A stretch of DNA of 64,000 nucleotides from Mogibacterium sp. (GTDB lineage Bacteria > Bacillota > Clostridia > Peptostreptococcales > Anaerovoracaceae): positions 1-64,000 of the forward strand of contig JAFRKO010000037.1 in the NCBI GenBank assembly GCA_017431685.1, in the 5' to 3' direction. A program made the position numbers and the translations under genes. The notes beneath the pieces were generated by a model, which did not search any database, was not told the DNA's origin, and worked only from the letters and a program-made list of their open reading frames with translations. Each line of letters opens with the position of its first letter. Positions within the stretch are counted from its first letter, which is position 1. Shown here one piece after another: positions 45,817 to 55,955 of the stretch.

Positions 45817-47949
45817 TTATTTTCTCTTAGCGTCAGTACGTTTAACGTCAGGGCGTTCAAGATTGATGCGGTTCTGGCTGTCGATCTCTGTGACCTTGAC
45901 CTTTACCACGTCGCCGATGTTCATGACATCTTCGACCTTTGCTACTCTGTGATCAGCCATCTTGGAGATGTGCAGCAGGCCTTCCTTGCCCGGAAGAATC
46001 TCGATGAAGGCTCCGAAGTTCATGATCCTTGTGACCTTGCCTTCGTAAGTCTCGCCTACTTCCACTTCCTTTGTGATGAGCTCGATCTCTCTGCGTGCAG
46101 CCTCAGCGCTTTCCTGATCAACTGCATAAATAGCGATGAATCCGACATCATCATCCGAGATATCGATCTTAGCGCCTGTTTCATCAACGATTCTGTTGAC
46201 AGTCTTACCGCCAGGTCCGATGACCAGTCTGATCTTATCAGGGTCGATTCTCATACTGATGAATCTAGGCGCATACTTGCTGAGCTCCGCTCTTGGTTCA
46301 GGGATCTCTTCAAGCATGTTTTCGAGGATCTTGGCTCTGCCGATCTTGGCCTGCTCAAGTGCCTGCTCGAGGATCTCTCTGTTGAGTCCGTGGACCTTGA
46401 TATCCATCTGAAGAGCTGTTACGCCGTCAGGAGTACCGGTGACTTTGAAGTCCATGTCGCCCAGGAAGTCTTCCATTCCCTGGATGTCGGAGAGGATGGC
46501 GAACTTGCTCGATCCGTCCTCGTTGAATCCTTCGATGAGTCCCATCGCGATACCGGAAACCGGCTTCTTGATAGGAACACCTGCGTCCATCAGAGCGAGT
46601 GTGGATCCGCATGTCGAAGCCATTGATGATGAACCGTTCGAAGACATAACTTCGGAGACGACTCTGATAGCATATGGGAATTCCTCTTCGCTAGGGAGTA
46701 CAGGGAGAAGAGCTCTCTCAGCGAGTGCTCCGTGTCCGATCTCTCTTCTTCCAGGTGATCTGCTCGGCTTAGCCTCGCCTGTGCAGTAACCAGGGAAGTT
46801 GTACTGATGCATATATCTCTTGCGTGTCACGTCATCATCGATACCGTCAAGGAACTGAGCCTCTGAAAGCGGTGCGAGTGTGGCGATTGAAAGAACCTGA
46901 GTCTGTCCTCTCTTGAAGAGTCCGGATCCGTGTGTTCTCGGAAGATAGCCGGTCTCGCTCCAGAGCGGTCTGATCTCGTCAGGTCTTCTGTTGTCAGGAC
47001 GTACGCCTTCTTCAAGGATGCGGCGTCTGACTTCTTCTTTCTTGATATTGTAGAGTACCTCGTCTACTTCAGCCATCCTGTCTTCAAACTCTTCAGCAAA
47101 GTGCTCCTTTGCGTCGACTGCGACAGCATCCATGTTTGCGAGTCTCTCCTGCTTGTCGAATGTATAAATGGCGTCTACCATCTTCTGAGTAGCATATTCT
47201 CTGACAGCTGCATCAACATCTTCACCTGCCTTGAATACAACGTACTCCTGCTTTTCCTTACCTACTTCTGCAACGATCTCCTTGATGAATCTGCAGATGT
47301 TCTTGATCTCTTCGTGACCTGTAAGGATAGCTTCGAGCATCTGGTCTTCAGGAAGCTCGTTAGCTCCGGCTTCAACCATCATGATTGCTTCTTCAGTACC
47401 GCATACTGTAAGGTTGAGGTCTGATATCTGTCTCTGCTCGAATGTAGGGTTGATGACGAACTCTCCGTCAACTCTGCCTACGACTACGCCAGCAGTCGGG
47501 CCGTCCCATGGAACGTCAGAGATAGCGATCGCTGTAGAAGTACCGATGAGGGATGCAACCTCAGGCGAGCAGTCGTGATCCACCGACAGAGCGGTAGCAG
47601 CTACTACTACGTCATTTCTATAGCCCTTAGGGAAAAGCGGTCTGAGCGGTCTGTCGATGAGTCTCGAAATGAGAGTTGCTTTCTCACTAGGGCGTCCTTC
47701 TCTCTTAATGTATCCACCAGGGATCTTACCGACAGCGTAAAGCTTTTCTTCAAAATTGCATGTAAGCGGGAAGAAATCTACATCCTGCTTTGGTTCCTTG
47801 CTTGCGCAGACTGTGCAGCTCACGACCGTATCTCCGTATCTGACCGTGGCCTGTCCGTTTGCCTGTTCAGCCAGCTTGCCGATCTCGACTTCGAGAAGTC
47901 TGCCGCCAAGTGCTGTTCTGAATGTTCTGTAATCTTCGAATCTACCCAT
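45817..47949 (-). CDS. pnp: Polyribonucleotide nucleotidyltransferase (PNPase)
   Basis: A 710-residue phosphorolytic 3'-5' exoribonuclease. Two RNase PH domains (about 1-220 and 310-540) flank a helical linker. KH ([20 protein letters not shown], near 560-580) and S1 ([22 protein letters not shown], near 625-645) RNA-binding domains end the chain. The active-site region [18 protein letters not shown] and the FFRRREIGHG-like [15 protein letters not shown] motif are intact. It follows rpsO, the classic arrangement, across a hairpin at 48011-48033 that could mediate RNase III-dependent autoregulation. Confidence 0.96.
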   Translation of the reverse strand: MGRFEDYRTFRTALGGRLLEVEIGKLAEQANGQATVRYGDTVVSCTVCASKEPKQDVDFFPLTCNFEEKLYAVGKIPGGYIKREGRPSEKATLISRLIDRPLRPLFPKGYRNDVVVAATALSVDHDCSPEVASLIGTSTAIAISDVPWDGPTAGVVVGRVDGEFVINPTFEQRQISDLNLTVCGTEEAIMMVEAGANELPEDQMLEAILTGHEEIKNICRFIKEIVAEVGKEKQEYVVFKAGEDVDAAVREYATQKMVDAIYTFDKQERLANMDAVAVDAKEHFAEEFEDRMAEVDEVLYNIKKEEVRRRILEEGVRPDNRRPDEIRPLWSETGYLPRTHGSGLFKRGQTQVLSIATLAPLSEAQFLDGIDDDVTRKRYMHQYNFPGYCTGEAKPSRSPGRREIGHGALAERALLPVLPSEEEFPYAIRVVSEVMSSNGSSSMASTCGSTLALMDAGVPIKKPVSGIAMGLIEGFNEDGSSKFAILSDIQGMEDFLGDMDFKVTGTPDGVTALQMDIKVHGLNREILEQALEQAKIGRAKILENMLEEIPEPRAELSKYAPRFISMRIDPDKIRLVIGPGGKTVNRIVDETGAKIDISDDDVGFIAIYAVDQESAEAARREIELITKEVEVGETYEGKVTRIMNFGAFIEILPGKEGLLHISKMADHRVAKVEDVMNIGDVVKVKVTEIDSQNRINLERPDVKRTDAKRK

Positions 47950-48010
47950 TTATTAACAACTCCTTCCTGTTAATTCTTCTTTCTGTATGGGCATTAACTA
48001 AATACATACA

Positions 48011-48033
48011 AAGCGGGAGGCGTGCTCCCGCTT
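48011..48033 (-). terminator. Hairpin between rpsO and pnp
   Basis: AAGCGGGAG and CTCCCGCTT (48011-48019 with 48025-48033) form a 9-bp stem with a 5-nt loop. The minus-strand tail TGTATGTATTTAG is moderately U-rich. It could be a leaky terminator, or the cleavage site for pnp autoregulation known from enteric bacteria. Confidence 0.6.
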
Positions 48034-48043
48034 CACTGTCTGA

Positions 48044-48310
48044 TTATTTTCTCAGTCCGAGACGTGCGATAAGGCTTCTGTATCTGTCGATATCTGTCTC
48101 TCTGAGGTACTTGAGAAGGTTTCTTCTCTGTCCGACCATCTTCAGAAGACCTCTTCTGGAGTGGTGGTCTTTATGATGTTCTTTGAGATGCTCGTTGAGG
48201 TCGTTGATTCTGTAAGTAAGAATAGCTACCTGAACTTCAGGGGAACCTGTGTCGCCTTCTTTTGTTGCATACTCTTTGATGATTTCCTGTTTTTTCTCTT
48301 TTGTAAGCAT
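48044..48310 (-). CDS. rpsO: 30S ribosomal protein S15
   Basis: An 88-residue primary 16S rRNA-binding protein ([11 protein letters not shown]...). The conserved core [27 protein letters not shown] and [21 protein letters not shown], here quoted by outline, matches S15 throughout. I chose the ATG at 48310 with AAGGAG about 9 nt upstream; the longer frame adds 19 unrelated residues. It sits between ribF and pnp as in most bacteria. Confidence 0.96.
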   Translation of the reverse strand: MLTKEKKQEIIKEYATKEGDTGSPEVQVAILTYRINDLNEHLKEHHKDHHSRRGLLKMVGQRRNLLKYLRETDIDRYRSLIARLGLRK

Positions 48311-48413
48311 AAAAATAAACTCCTTTTCTTTTAGTTCGCCCGCTCTGCGTAACCGTCGGAGATACAAATCACTGCGGCGCGGGTATATTGAATTGATTTA
48401 CAACGCTGGTATA

Positions 48414-49385
48414 TTAACACGAAAGAAACGTGTTGTCTATCATTTTTTTTCGATAATTCAGGGCATTCTCACAGTCACGTGCGATCTGAGCGAAGAGTTC
48501 CTCTTTGTCCCTGAACTTTCTTTCACCGCGGGAGAAATGATCGAAGCAAACAGTTACTTCCTTCCCGTAAGCATCATCTTCATAATCGAATATATTGGTC
48601 TCTATGGTCTTTTGACTGCTTCCTTCATTTACGGTCGGATTCAGTCCGATATTGGACACACTGTTGTATTCGTTTCCGTCAATATGTATGCGGCTGAAAT
48701 ACACACCGTTCGGAGGCAGCATCTGTCTGGCAGGCGCAGGTATGTTTATAGTCGGGATACCCATGCGGCTTCCGAGTTTCTTGCCGTGCCTGACCGTACC
48801 TGTGAACGAATACGGTCTGCCGAGCAGTTTTGCAGTCATTTCCATATTGCCAGTGGCTATCATCTCACGTATAAGAGTTGAGCTGACAACCTCACCGTCT
48901 ACAATTACGGCATCATGTATGCTCAGACCTATACCTGCGGCTTCACACTCCGCCCTGAGAGTATCGGGTTTTCCCATAGCTCTTGCACCATATGTGTAAT
49001 TGAATCCAACTGATACATATCCGGCATTCAGCTTGTCTCTCACGATAGTATCGAAGAAATCGTGAGCATGCATCGTCATTATATACTCGTCGAAAGGTAC
49101 ATTAACAAGGATATCAAAGCCCATATCCTCAATGAGCGAGATCTTTTCATCCTCTGTGCAGATGAGTTTCACCGCATCCGGATCGCCGTCATCACGCCTG
49201 AGAATAAAATTGAACGGGTGGTTCGAAAATGTGAAGCAGAGAGATTTAAGCTCCTGCTCCTCAGAAGCTTCAAGCGCAGCGCGGAAAACCTCGCGATGGC
49301 CGATATGGATGCCGTCAAAATTTCCAAGCGCTACTGAAGTCTTTTTTTCAAAATTAAGATTATCAAGACTGTTTATTATTTCCAT
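48414..49385 (-). CDS. ribF: Bifunctional riboflavin kinase/FMN adenylyltransferase
   Basis: A 323-residue enzyme making FMN then FAD. The N-terminal adenylyltransferase domain has GNFDGIHIGH (21-30). The C-terminal flavokinase domain starts near LLGRPYSFTGTVRHGKKLGSRMGIPTINI and contains the PTxN-type motif. SVSNIGLNPTV completes the signature. It is in the conserved truB-ribF-rpsO position, 7 nt after truB. No FMN riboswitch is present. Confidence 0.94.
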   Translation of the reverse strand: MEIINSLDNLNFEKKTSVALGNFDGIHIGHREVFRAALEASEEQELKSLCFTFSNHPFNFILRRDDGDPDAVKLICTEDEKISLIEDMGFDILVNVPFDEYIMTMHAHDFFDTIVRDKLNAGYVSVGFNYTYGARAMGKPDTLRAECEAAGIGLSIHDAVIVDGEVVSSTLIREMIATGNMEMTAKLLGRPYSFTGTVRHGKKLGSRMGIPTINIPAPARQMLPPNGVYFSRIHIDGNEYNSVSNIGLNPTVNEGSSQKTIETNIFDYEDDAYGKEVTVCFDHFSRGERKFRDKEELFAQIARDCENALNYRKKMIDNTFLSC

Positions 49386-49391
49386 TATTAT

Positions 49392-50282
49392 TCAAATAAT
49401 CACTTTTTTTGGCACTAAAGAGCCGTTTTCAACTGCTGCCACTCCCAGGAATTCTCCGTTTCCATATACCCGGTATATGTTATCAAAGGATGAAGGCGCC
49501 GTTACGCGGAATCCGTTGCTCCAGGAGCTGTTGCCATTTATAAAGGCAGTAATTCTATTATTGTTAAGTGCTATCTTTCCAAGCTTTTCCAGCGTTATAT
49601 CCGCCGGAATGATCATTTTCTGAATAAGGTCGCCGGCCTCGATGATTTCATCGATCGTATAGGACTCCTCTATTCTGAAGAATCCCGATGCAGTTCGTGT
49701 CAGTGCTGTCATCACAGCTCCGCAGCCAAGCTCACGGCCTATATCATCGCATATGGTACGTATGTAAGTGCCTTTTGAGCAGGTAACATCGAATTCAATC
49801 TCTCCGTTTTCGAGATCGAGCCTGCTGACTGAGTTATCGAGTATTATGATTTCACGCGGTTTTATCTCAAAAGTCTTACCTTCACGCGCGAGATCATATG
49901 CTCTTCTGCCTCCTATTTTCAGCGCCGAATACTTCGGAGGTATCTGCATTACATGGCCTTTATAAGCCTTAAATGCCTCTGTCACGGCCTTTTCGTCAAC
50001 TTCTGTGTAATCTGCTGTTTCGAGGACTTCGCCAGTTATATCAAGAGTATCGGTCGTTGTGCCCAGCTTCATCGCAGCATGATACGATTTTGTATCCCTG
50101 TCATAATATTCGATGATCCTGGTGGCTTTTCCCACACATACAGGCAAAACGCCCGTAGCCATCGGGTCGAGCGTTCCTGTGTGTCCTATTTTTTTGATAT
50201 GAAGCACGTGCCTGAGTTTTGCACATACATCCTGCGATGTCCACCCGGCAGGCTTATTTACGTTTATGATTCCGTCTCTCAT
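49392..50282 (-). CDS. truB: tRNA pseudouridine-55 synthase
   Basis: A 296-residue enzyme making pseudouridine 55 in the T-loop of tRNA. The catalytic aspartate is D39 in GHTGTLDPMATGVLPV. KPAGWTSQDV at 10-19 and the downstream SKGTYIRTICDDIG motif are family hallmarks. A PUA-like C-terminal region is present. The start follows the nrnA stop by 5 nt. Confidence 0.95.
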   Translation of the reverse strand: MRDGIINVNKPAGWTSQDVCAKLRHVLHIKKIGHTGTLDPMATGVLPVCVGKATRIIEYYDRDTKSYHAAMKLGTTTDTLDITGEVLETADYTEVDEKAVTEAFKAYKGHVMQIPPKYSALKIGGRRAYDLAREGKTFEIKPREIIILDNSVSRLDLENGEIEFDVTCSKGTYIRTICDDIGRELGCGAVMTALTRTASGFFRIEESYTIDEIIEAGDLIQKMIIPADITLEKLGKIALNNNRITAFINGNSSWSNGFRVTAPSSFDNIYRVYGNGEFLGVAAVENGSLVPKKVII

Positions 50283-50287
50283 TTCGG

Positions 50288-51262
50288 TCAGTGAGTATTT
50301 ACGGTTTCTATAAGAACCGGGATAAACAGCTTTTCTGCTTCTTCAAGAGGCATGAAGAATGTACAGCCTGCTGCAAGAACATGTCCGCCTCCGCCGAATT
50401 TCGCAGCTGCTGCAGCCATATTTGCATATGTTCTTCCCCTGAGACTTGCTCTCACATTGGTCTCAGTCTCCTTGAACAGGCAGGCTCCTTCAACTCCGTC
50501 AATACTCATCATCTTCTGGATAATACCGTCTGCCTCATCAAGTGTGCAGCCGTTTTCCTTAAGCAGCTTCTGTGTGACCTTTCCGACCGCAAGCCTGCCG
50601 TCCGCATAGAACTTCAGATCAGCGATAACTTCACTTTCCATTCTGAGCGCTTCCTTTGATCTGCGGTCATAAATGAGAGCAGAGATCACCTTGGAATTGA
50701 AGCCTTCTATCTTGTACAGGTGTCCGGCTATCTCGTGCGAGCGGCTTGTCGTATTGCTGTGCTGGAAATTTCCTGTATCAGTCGTGATCGCAGTAAATAT
50801 GCAATTGGCAATATCGAGAGATATCTCAACACCAAGTGCTCTTATAACGTTATATACTATTTCCCCGACTGCAGCTGCCTTTGGCTCGATCCTCGCAAAA
50901 TCATATCTGATTTCCTTTGCCTTTGTGGCGTGGTGATCAAAGCAGCCTTTGAGGCGGCCTCTCTCCCAGGCTTTCTCTCTGCCGGTGATGCGGTTCATGC
51001 CGTTGCAGTCGATCATGAGAGAAAGCTGAACATCATCAAGTACGCTGTCATCAGATGTCGTGCATCCGCACTCAAGAAAATCGAGGTTTTTAGGCACCGG
51101 CTCGTTGATCATGACGTAAGCTTTTTTGCCGAGGCTTCTCAGAGCAAGACAAAGCGCCGTGCATGAGCCCAGCGCATCCCCGTCCATATTGGTGTGAGGG
51201 AACAGCAGTATGCCGTCAAGATCCTTCATTATTGTTGCGATGCTTTTTATAGTGTCGTTCAT
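50288..51262 (-). CDS. nrnA: DHH-family oligoribonuclease/pAp phosphatase NrnA
   Basis: A 324-residue DHH-DHHA1 phosphoesterase that degrades nanoRNAs and can dephosphorylate 3'-phosphoadenosine 5'-phosphate. Metal-binding motifs are HTNMDGDALGS (about 23-33) and the name-giving DHH in CFDHHATKA. The C-terminal DHHA1 domain ends with the RNA-binding GGGHVLAAGC. It overlaps the rbfA end by 4 nt. This location between rbfA and truB is standard in Firmicutes. Confidence 0.93.
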   Translation of the reverse strand: MNDTIKSIATIMKDLDGILLFPHTNMDGDALGSCTALCLALRSLGKKAYVMINEPVPKNLDFLECGCTTSDDSVLDDVQLSLMIDCNGMNRITGREKAWERGRLKGCFDHHATKAKEIRYDFARIEPKAAAVGEIVYNVIRALGVEISLDIANCIFTAITTDTGNFQHSNTTSRSHEIAGHLYKIEGFNSKVISALIYDRRSKEALRMESEVIADLKFYADGRLAVGKVTQKLLKENGCTLDEADGIIQKMMSIDGVEGACLFKETETNVRASLRGRTYANMAAAAAKFGGGGHVLAAGCTFFMPLEEAEKLFIPVLIETVNTH

Positions 51263-51633
51263 TCCTCGTTGTTGTAAGTAAGGGTGCTTATTATCGAATC
51301 GATGTGTCTGCCGTAATCCTGTGATGAATCAAGCTTGAAGATGAGATCCGGCGTATGCCTCAGCTTGATATCTCTTGATATCTGACCTCTGATAGCACCT
51401 TTTGCGCGCTCAAATCCGGCGAGAACACCTGAGTAGACCATCTCTTTGTCTTCATCTGAAAGGCATACAGGCGAAACATAGATAGTGGCATAGCTTAAAT
51501 CGCGTGTCACATCGACGCCTGTTATGCTTATTATTCTTGAAGTAAGTGCCGGATCCTTTGCTCCGTTGATAAGAAAACCGCTTACGCTCTTCTTGATCTC
51601 TTCGCTTAATCTTCCCTGTCTGTATTTAGCCAT
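51259..51633 (-). CDS. rbfA: 30S ribosome-binding factor A
   Basis: A 124-residue KH-fold assembly factor for the 30S subunit. It starts MAKYRQGRLSEEIKKSVSG, and KDPALTSRIISITGVDVTRDLSYATIYV in outline matches the family core; the terminal LRHTPDLIFKLDSSQDYG motif is typical. It lies 13 nt after infB and overlaps nrnA. Confidence 0.94.
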   Translation of the reverse strand: MAKYRQGRLSEEIKKSVSGFLINGAKDPALTSRIISITGVDVTRDLSYATIYVSPVCLSDEDKEMVYSGVLAGFERAKGAIRGQISRDIKLRHTPDLIFKLDSSQDYGRHIDSIISTLTYNNEE

Positions 51634-51646
51634 TTTGTCTCCGCTG

Positions 51647-54550
51647 TTAACGTGCTACTTCAACCATGTTAAAGCACTCGATCACGTCGTCAGGCTTGAT
51701 GTCGTTGTACTTTTCAATACCGAGTCCGCATTCGTATCCGGCAGCGACTTCCCTGACGTCGTCCTTGAATCTTCTGAGAGAGCTGATCACGCCCTCGTGA
51801 ATGACAATGCCGTCTCTTACCAATCTGATCTGGGCATTTCTCTTTACGATACCCTCGTTGACATAGCAGCCGGCGATGATCCCGACTCCCGGTACCTTGA
51901 AAGTATCTCTGACAACAGCTTTGCCGAGCACTTCCTCTTTGTACTCAGGATCGAGCATGCCCTTCATAGCATCCTGGATCTCGTCGATGATGTCGTAAAT
52001 AACTCTGTAGAGTCTGATCTCGACATCAGCAGCCTGAGCCTGGTTGGTAACGGCAGTTGTAGGTCTGACATTGAATCCGATTATGATCGCGTTCGATGTT
52101 TCAGCAAGCATTACGTCGGATTCATTGATAGTACCAACTCCGCTGTGGATGACGTTGATCTTGACCTCCGGAGTTTCGAGCTTTTCGAGCGAAGTGATGA
52201 TCGCTCCGACAGAACCCTGTACGTCGGCCTTGACGATAAGATTGAGTTCCTTAGCCTCACCCTCCTGGATCTGGCTGAAGAGTTTTTCGAGAGTCATGCT
52301 GGCATTCTTTGCCAGGACTTCTTCTCTCATCTTTTCCTTACGGTTTGCGGCTATCTCACGCGCAGTCTTGTCATCTCTTACCGCGTTGAACGCATCGCCT
52401 GCGTCAGGTACGTCTGAAAGGCCGAGAATCTCTACTGCTGTAGCAGGACCTGCCTTGCGGATCGTCTTGCCCTTATCGTCCGTCATTACACGGATCTTTC
52501 CGGATGTGGTTCCTGCAACTACGCTCTGTCCGGTCTTCAGAGTACCATTCGATACCAGCAGCGTTGCGACAGGACCTTTTGCCTTGTCGAGTCTTGCTTC
52601 GATGACTGTTCCGAGAGCAAGTCTGTCAGGATTTGCTCTCAGTTCGAGCATATCTGCCTGCAGGAGAATCATCTCGAGCAGGTCAGTGATGCCCTGTCCC
52701 TTCTTTGCAGATACCGGAACGGAGATGACTTCACCGCCCCAGTCCTCAACGAGCACTCCGTGCTCCATGAGTTCCTGCTTTACTCTGTCAGGATTTGCAC
52801 CTGGCTTGTCCATCTTATTGATTGCAACAATGATAGGAACGTTTGCAGCCTTTGCATGGCTTATAGATTCTATAGTCTGCGGCATTACGCCGTCATCAGC
52901 AGCTACTACCAGTACGGCGATATCCGTTACCTGTGCTCCTCTTGCACGCATAGTTGTGAACGCTTCGTGTCCCGGAGTATCAAGGAATACGATCTTTCTG
53001 CCATTGATCGTGACTTCCGATGCACCAATGTGCTGTGTGATACCGCCCGACTCTCCTGCTGTAACGTTTGTGTTTCTGATTGCGTCGAGCAGCGATGTTT
53101 TACCGTGGTCGACGTGTCCCATAACCGTTATGATAGGCGGGCGAGGCTTGAGTTCGCTTTCAGCATCCTCATGCATATCGATTCCCGGTTCCTCGATCTC
53201 AGGTTCTTCTTCAGTTACAGCTATCTGCAGTCCAAGATCTTCAGCAAGCATCTCGACCGCATCTTTATCAAGAGTCTGGTTGATCGTTGCCATAACGCCC
53301 ATCTGCATCATCGCCATGATGATCTTGCTGACGCTGATCTCAGCCTGCTCGGAAAGACCGGCAACTGTGATCGGAACTGTTACGGCTATTGTGCCCTCAG
53401 GAAGAAGTTCCTCTGCTGTAGGCTCCTCAACCACTTTCGTCTTGTATTTTCTCTTATGACGTTCCTGCTTCTCAAGAGCAGCCTCATCATAGATATTGTT
53501 ACTGTTGCTTCTGCGTCCTGACGGACCGTCTTCACGCCTGTCGAATCTTGACTGTTTATCTTTGTCACGGTTATCGAAGAACTTCTTGCTCTTGCCTTTC
53601 GATGCCTTGCCTCCGCCTGATGCCGGTGCAGGAGCAGGTCTGTCACCCTGAGGTTTTCTAGGACGTTCCTGGCGGTCCTGACGATCCTGACGATCTTTGC
53701 GCTCAGGACGATCCTGGCGATCCTTACGTTCAGAACGATCCTGGCGGTCCTTGCCCTCACCCTTATTCCTCGGGGACTTCTTCCTGTCACCTTCAGAATT
53801 CTTGCTCTGGGTTCTCTTCTCACGCATCTGCTTCTTCTGCTCTTCTGCCTTTTTCTTTTCTGTCTCGGCATCTGAAATCTTCTTGAAGCGCATAGGTTTT
53901 CCCGGAGCATTATGATACTCTTCTTCTTTTTTGACCGGTTCAGGTTTTATATCTTCAGGTTTTACAGGTTCTGAAACTTCAGGCGCTTTTGCTTCAGCAG
54001 GCACCTCAGCCGGCTTTTCTTCAGGTTTTTCTGCGACAGGCTCAGGAGCAGCTTCTGTTTTTTCTGCAGCAGGCTCTTTCTTTTCAGGCTCTTCAGGCTT
54101 TTCAGCGGCCAACGGTTCAGCTGCAGGAGCTTTTGGTGTTTCAGCTTCTTTTACGGCATCAGAAACCTCAGGAGCCTTGACCTCCGCCTTTTCAACTGCC
54201 GGCTCAGCTGCAGGAGCTTTTTCTTCTGCAGGCTTCTCTTCAGCAGGCTCTTCTTTTTTCGGTACTGCAGGCTTTTTAGGGATCACCGGCTTACCTACAG
54301 GCGGCTTCGGCCTTGCTCCGTCCTTAGGCACAACCGGAACTGCTTTTATCTTCGGCTTGTTTCCACCCATCCTGTCTCCGGATGAGGTTCCTCTCATCAT
54401 GTTGATGGACCTTGTAAGTCTTTCTGCTGCCTGATCTTCTATTGTTGATCTTGCAGAGCTGATGGCGATACCCAGCTTATCAGCGTAGCCCTTTAATTCC
54501 TGTATACCTATGTCAAGTTCTTTGATAAGATCGCTAACCTTCTTTGACAT
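51647..54550 (-). CDS. infB: Translation initiation factor IF-2
   Basis: A 967-residue GTPase that places initiator tRNA on the 30S subunit. An IF2_N domain (about 1-50) is followed by a long low-complexity region. Residues about 85-215 are Pro/Ala/Glu/Lys-rich ([14 protein letters not shown]-like), and residues about 230-320 are Arg/Asp/Gln-rich (RQDR repeats). A second IF2_N domain (about 385-440) precedes the G domain with [11 protein letters not shown] near residue 475, DTPGHEAF and NKMD. Domains II to IV, including the C-terminal fMet-tRNA-binding beta barrel, are intact. The start overlaps ylxR by 17 nt, with AAGGAGG upstream. The usual ylxQ gene between them is missing. Confidence 0.96.
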   Translation of the reverse strand: MSKKVSDLIKELDIGIQELKGYADKLGIAISSARSTIEDQAAERLTRSINMMRGTSSGDRMGGNKPKIKAVPVVPKDGARPKPPVGKPVIPKKPAVPKKEEPAEEKPAEEKAPAAEPAVEKAEVKAPEVSDAVKEAETPKAPAAEPLAAEKPEEPEKKEPAAEKTEAAPEPVAEKPEEKPAEVPAEAKAPEVSEPVKPEDIKPEPVKKEEEYHNAPGKPMRFKKISDAETEKKKAEEQKKQMREKRTQSKNSEGDRKKSPRNKGEGKDRQDRSERKDRQDRPERKDRQDRQDRQERPRKPQGDRPAPAPASGGGKASKGKSKKFFDNRDKDKQSRFDRREDGPSGRRSNSNNIYDEAALEKQERHKRKYKTKVVEEPTAEELLPEGTIAVTVPITVAGLSEQAEISVSKIIMAMMQMGVMATINQTLDKDAVEMLAEDLGLQIAVTEEEPEIEEPGIDMHEDAESELKPRPPIITVMGHVDHGKTSLLDAIRNTNVTAGESGGITQHIGASEVTINGRKIVFLDTPGHEAFTTMRARGAQVTDIAVLVVAADDGVMPQTIESISHAKAANVPIIVAINKMDKPGANPDRVKQELMEHGVLVEDWGGEVISVPVSAKKGQGITDLLEMILLQADMLELRANPDRLALGTVIEARLDKAKGPVATLLVSNGTLKTGQSVVAGTTSGKIRVMTDDKGKTIRKAGPATAVEILGLSDVPDAGDAFNAVRDDKTAREIAANRKEKMREEVLAKNASMTLEKLFSQIQEGEAKELNLIVKADVQGSVGAIITSLEKLETPEVKINVIHSGVGTINESDVMLAETSNAIIIGFNVRPTTAVTNQAQAADVEIRLYRVIYDIIDEIQDAMKGMLDPEYKEEVLGKAVVRDTFKVPGVGIIAGCYVNEGIVKRNAQIRLVRDGIVIHEGVISSLRRFKDDVREVAAGYECGLGIEKYNDIKPDDVIECFNMVEVAR
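53655..53765. repeat. Short degenerate tandem repeats inside infB
   Basis: Degenerate 9- to 21-nt units of the type GATCCTGACGATCCTGACG recur across this stretch and encode the [12 protein letters not shown] repeats of the IF-2 linker. They are coding repeats and likely to vary in number between strains. Confidence 0.6.
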
Positions 54551-54833
54551 CCATACCTCCTTGGTAGCTATCGAGCACCTGCCCGATCAGTCTACTGATT
54601 TCATTTTCCTCTAAATTACGCTTGCAAACGCGGTTGAAAGCCTTGCGCTTTACTGCGGTCTTTATGCATTCCTCACTTCTGCAGAGGTAGAAGCCCCTTC
54701 CTTCTGCCCTGCCGCTTATATCTACAACAGGATTCTGCCCGATGAGCACAAATCTTATCAGCTCATCCTGAGGTTTCGACTCTCTGCATGCAATGCATCT
54801 TCGCATCGGCTTAGTTGTTTTGTGTCTCCTCAC
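54534..54833 (-). CDS. ylxR: YlxR-family RNA-binding protein (RnpM)
   Basis: A 99-residue basic protein of the YlxR family. Members bind RNA, and the Bacillus protein has been reported to modulate RNase P. Cysteine pairs are visible in RRCIACRESKPQDELIRF (C13, C16) and FYLCRSEEC. I chose a GTG start at 54833, overlapping nusA by 23 nt, because the resulting basic leader (RRHKTTKP) is normal for the family and AGAGG lies upstream. The ATG at 54806 is the alternative. The RNase P RNA gene lies far away at 4462. Confidence 0.85.
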   Translation of the reverse strand: MRRHKTTKPMRRCIACRESKPQDELIRFVLIGQNPVVDISGRAEGRGFYLCRSEECIKTAVKRKAFNRVCKRNLEENEISRLIGQVLDSYQGGMDVKEG

Positions 54834-55929
54834 CTTCAGTGACCTCTCCGGTTCCTTTTACCTCGGAATCCTCATATTCATCGAATGCGAAGCCCATTTC
54901 TCTGAGCTGATCATTGCTCTTTATGTCGATCTTCCATCCGCTGACTCTTGCTGCAAGTCTTACATTCTGACCTTCACGTCCGATGGCAAGCGACAGCTGC
55001 TGTTCCGGTACGACTGCCGTTGCGGATTTTTCATCTTCGTTGACATAAACACCTTCAACGATCGCAGGTCTGAGCACGTTGCTGATAAGCACTGCCGGAT
55101 CCTCATCCCAGACGATTATGTCGATCTTTTCACCAAAGAGCTCGTCCGCAATGTTCTGTACCCTTGCTCCTCTGTTGCCTACACAAGCTCCGACAGGATC
55201 AACGTTAGGGTCATGCGAGTAAACAGCGATCTTCGTGCGTGAGCCGGCTTCACGCGCGGTACCTTTGATTTCTACCGTTCCATCCGCGATTTCAGGAATC
55301 TCGAGTTCAAACAGGCCTCTTACAAGCCCCGGATGCGATCTGGAGAGCAGTACCTGAGGTCCCTTGTTTTCCTTCTTGACATCCATTACATAAACCTTGA
55401 TGCGGTCTCCCGGTTTGAAATTCTCCGTCCTGACCTGTTCAGAAGCAGGTACGCGGCCTTCAGTACGGCCAAGCGAGATGAGCATTGTGCCGTTCGAGAT
55501 TCTCTCGACCTTGCCCGTAACGATTGTTCCCTTCTTTTCGATGAATTCGTTATAGGAATTTGTGCGTTCAGCTTCTCTGTTCTTCTGTACGAAGACCTGC
55601 TTAGCGCCCTGCGCAGCGATCCTGTTGAAATCCCTCGGATCGATCTCATATTCAACTACGTCGCCGATCTCGTAACCGTCATATATCTCTTTCGCATCCT
55701 CGACAGAGATCTGAGTCAGATAGTCTTCGACCTCCTCAACTACCTCCATACCCATGTAAACAGTGACATTTCCCTCAGTCATGTCAACGTCGACCCTTAC
55801 ATTGGATGCTCCGTAATTCTTCCTGTATGCATTCTCGATAGAGTCTTTGATAGCTCCGATGATCTCTTCCTCTGAAAGATTCTTCTCTTTTTTGAGATCT
55901 GCAAATGCATCTAGAAATTCCTTGCTCAT
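54811..55929 (-). CDS. nusA: Transcription termination/antitermination factor NusA
   Basis: A 372-residue RNA polymerase-binding factor. The N-terminal domain (about 1-125) precedes the S1 domain (KGTIVTGKVERISNGTMLISL, from about 132) and KH1 and KH2 (GACVGNRGARVQNI and LSLAIGREGQNVRLAARV). A short acidic tail (EVKGTGEVTEGEE) replaces the C-terminal repeats of proteobacteria, as in other Firmicutes. GAGGAG precedes the ATG. It follows rimP by 26 nt. Confidence 0.96.
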   Translation of the reverse strand: MSKEFLDAFADLKKEKNLSEEEIIGAIKDSIENAYRKNYGASNVRVDVDMTEGNVTVYMGMEVVEEVEDYLTQISVEDAKEIYDGYEIGDVVEYEIDPRDFNRIAAQGAKQVFVQKNREAERTNSYNEFIEKKGTIVTGKVERISNGTMLISLGRTEGRVPASEQVRTENFKPGDRIKVYVMDVKKENKGPQVLLSRSHPGLVRGLFELEIPEIADGTVEIKGTAREAGSRTKIAVYSHDPNVDPVGACVGNRGARVQNIADELFGEKIDIIVWDEDPAVLISNVLRPAIVEGVYVNEDEKSATAVVPEQQLSLAIGREGQNVRLAARVSGWKIDIKSNDQLREMGFAFDEYEDSEVKGTGEVTEGEETQNN

Positions 55930-55955
55930 TGTCTCCTCCTGATTTGCTGTATATT

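Noticed and set aside
48311-48367. N-terminal extension of S15
   Set aside because: The extra 19 residues match nothing in S15, and the Shine-Dalgarno site fits the ATG at 48310.
52044-53459. A 471-codon open frame on the plus strand opposite infB
   Set aside because: It is a shadow of infB: no ribosome site or promoter, and the Ser/Thr/Ile-rich composition mirrors infB codons.
53655-53765. Short repeats resembling a CRISPR array
   Set aside because: Units are short, unevenly spaced, lack unique spacers and encode the RQDR repeats of IF-2.
53931-54434. A 167-codon Ser/Gly/Ala-rich plus-strand frame
   Set aside because: It is antisense to the Pro/Ala/Glu-rich linker of IF-2 and arises from that composition.
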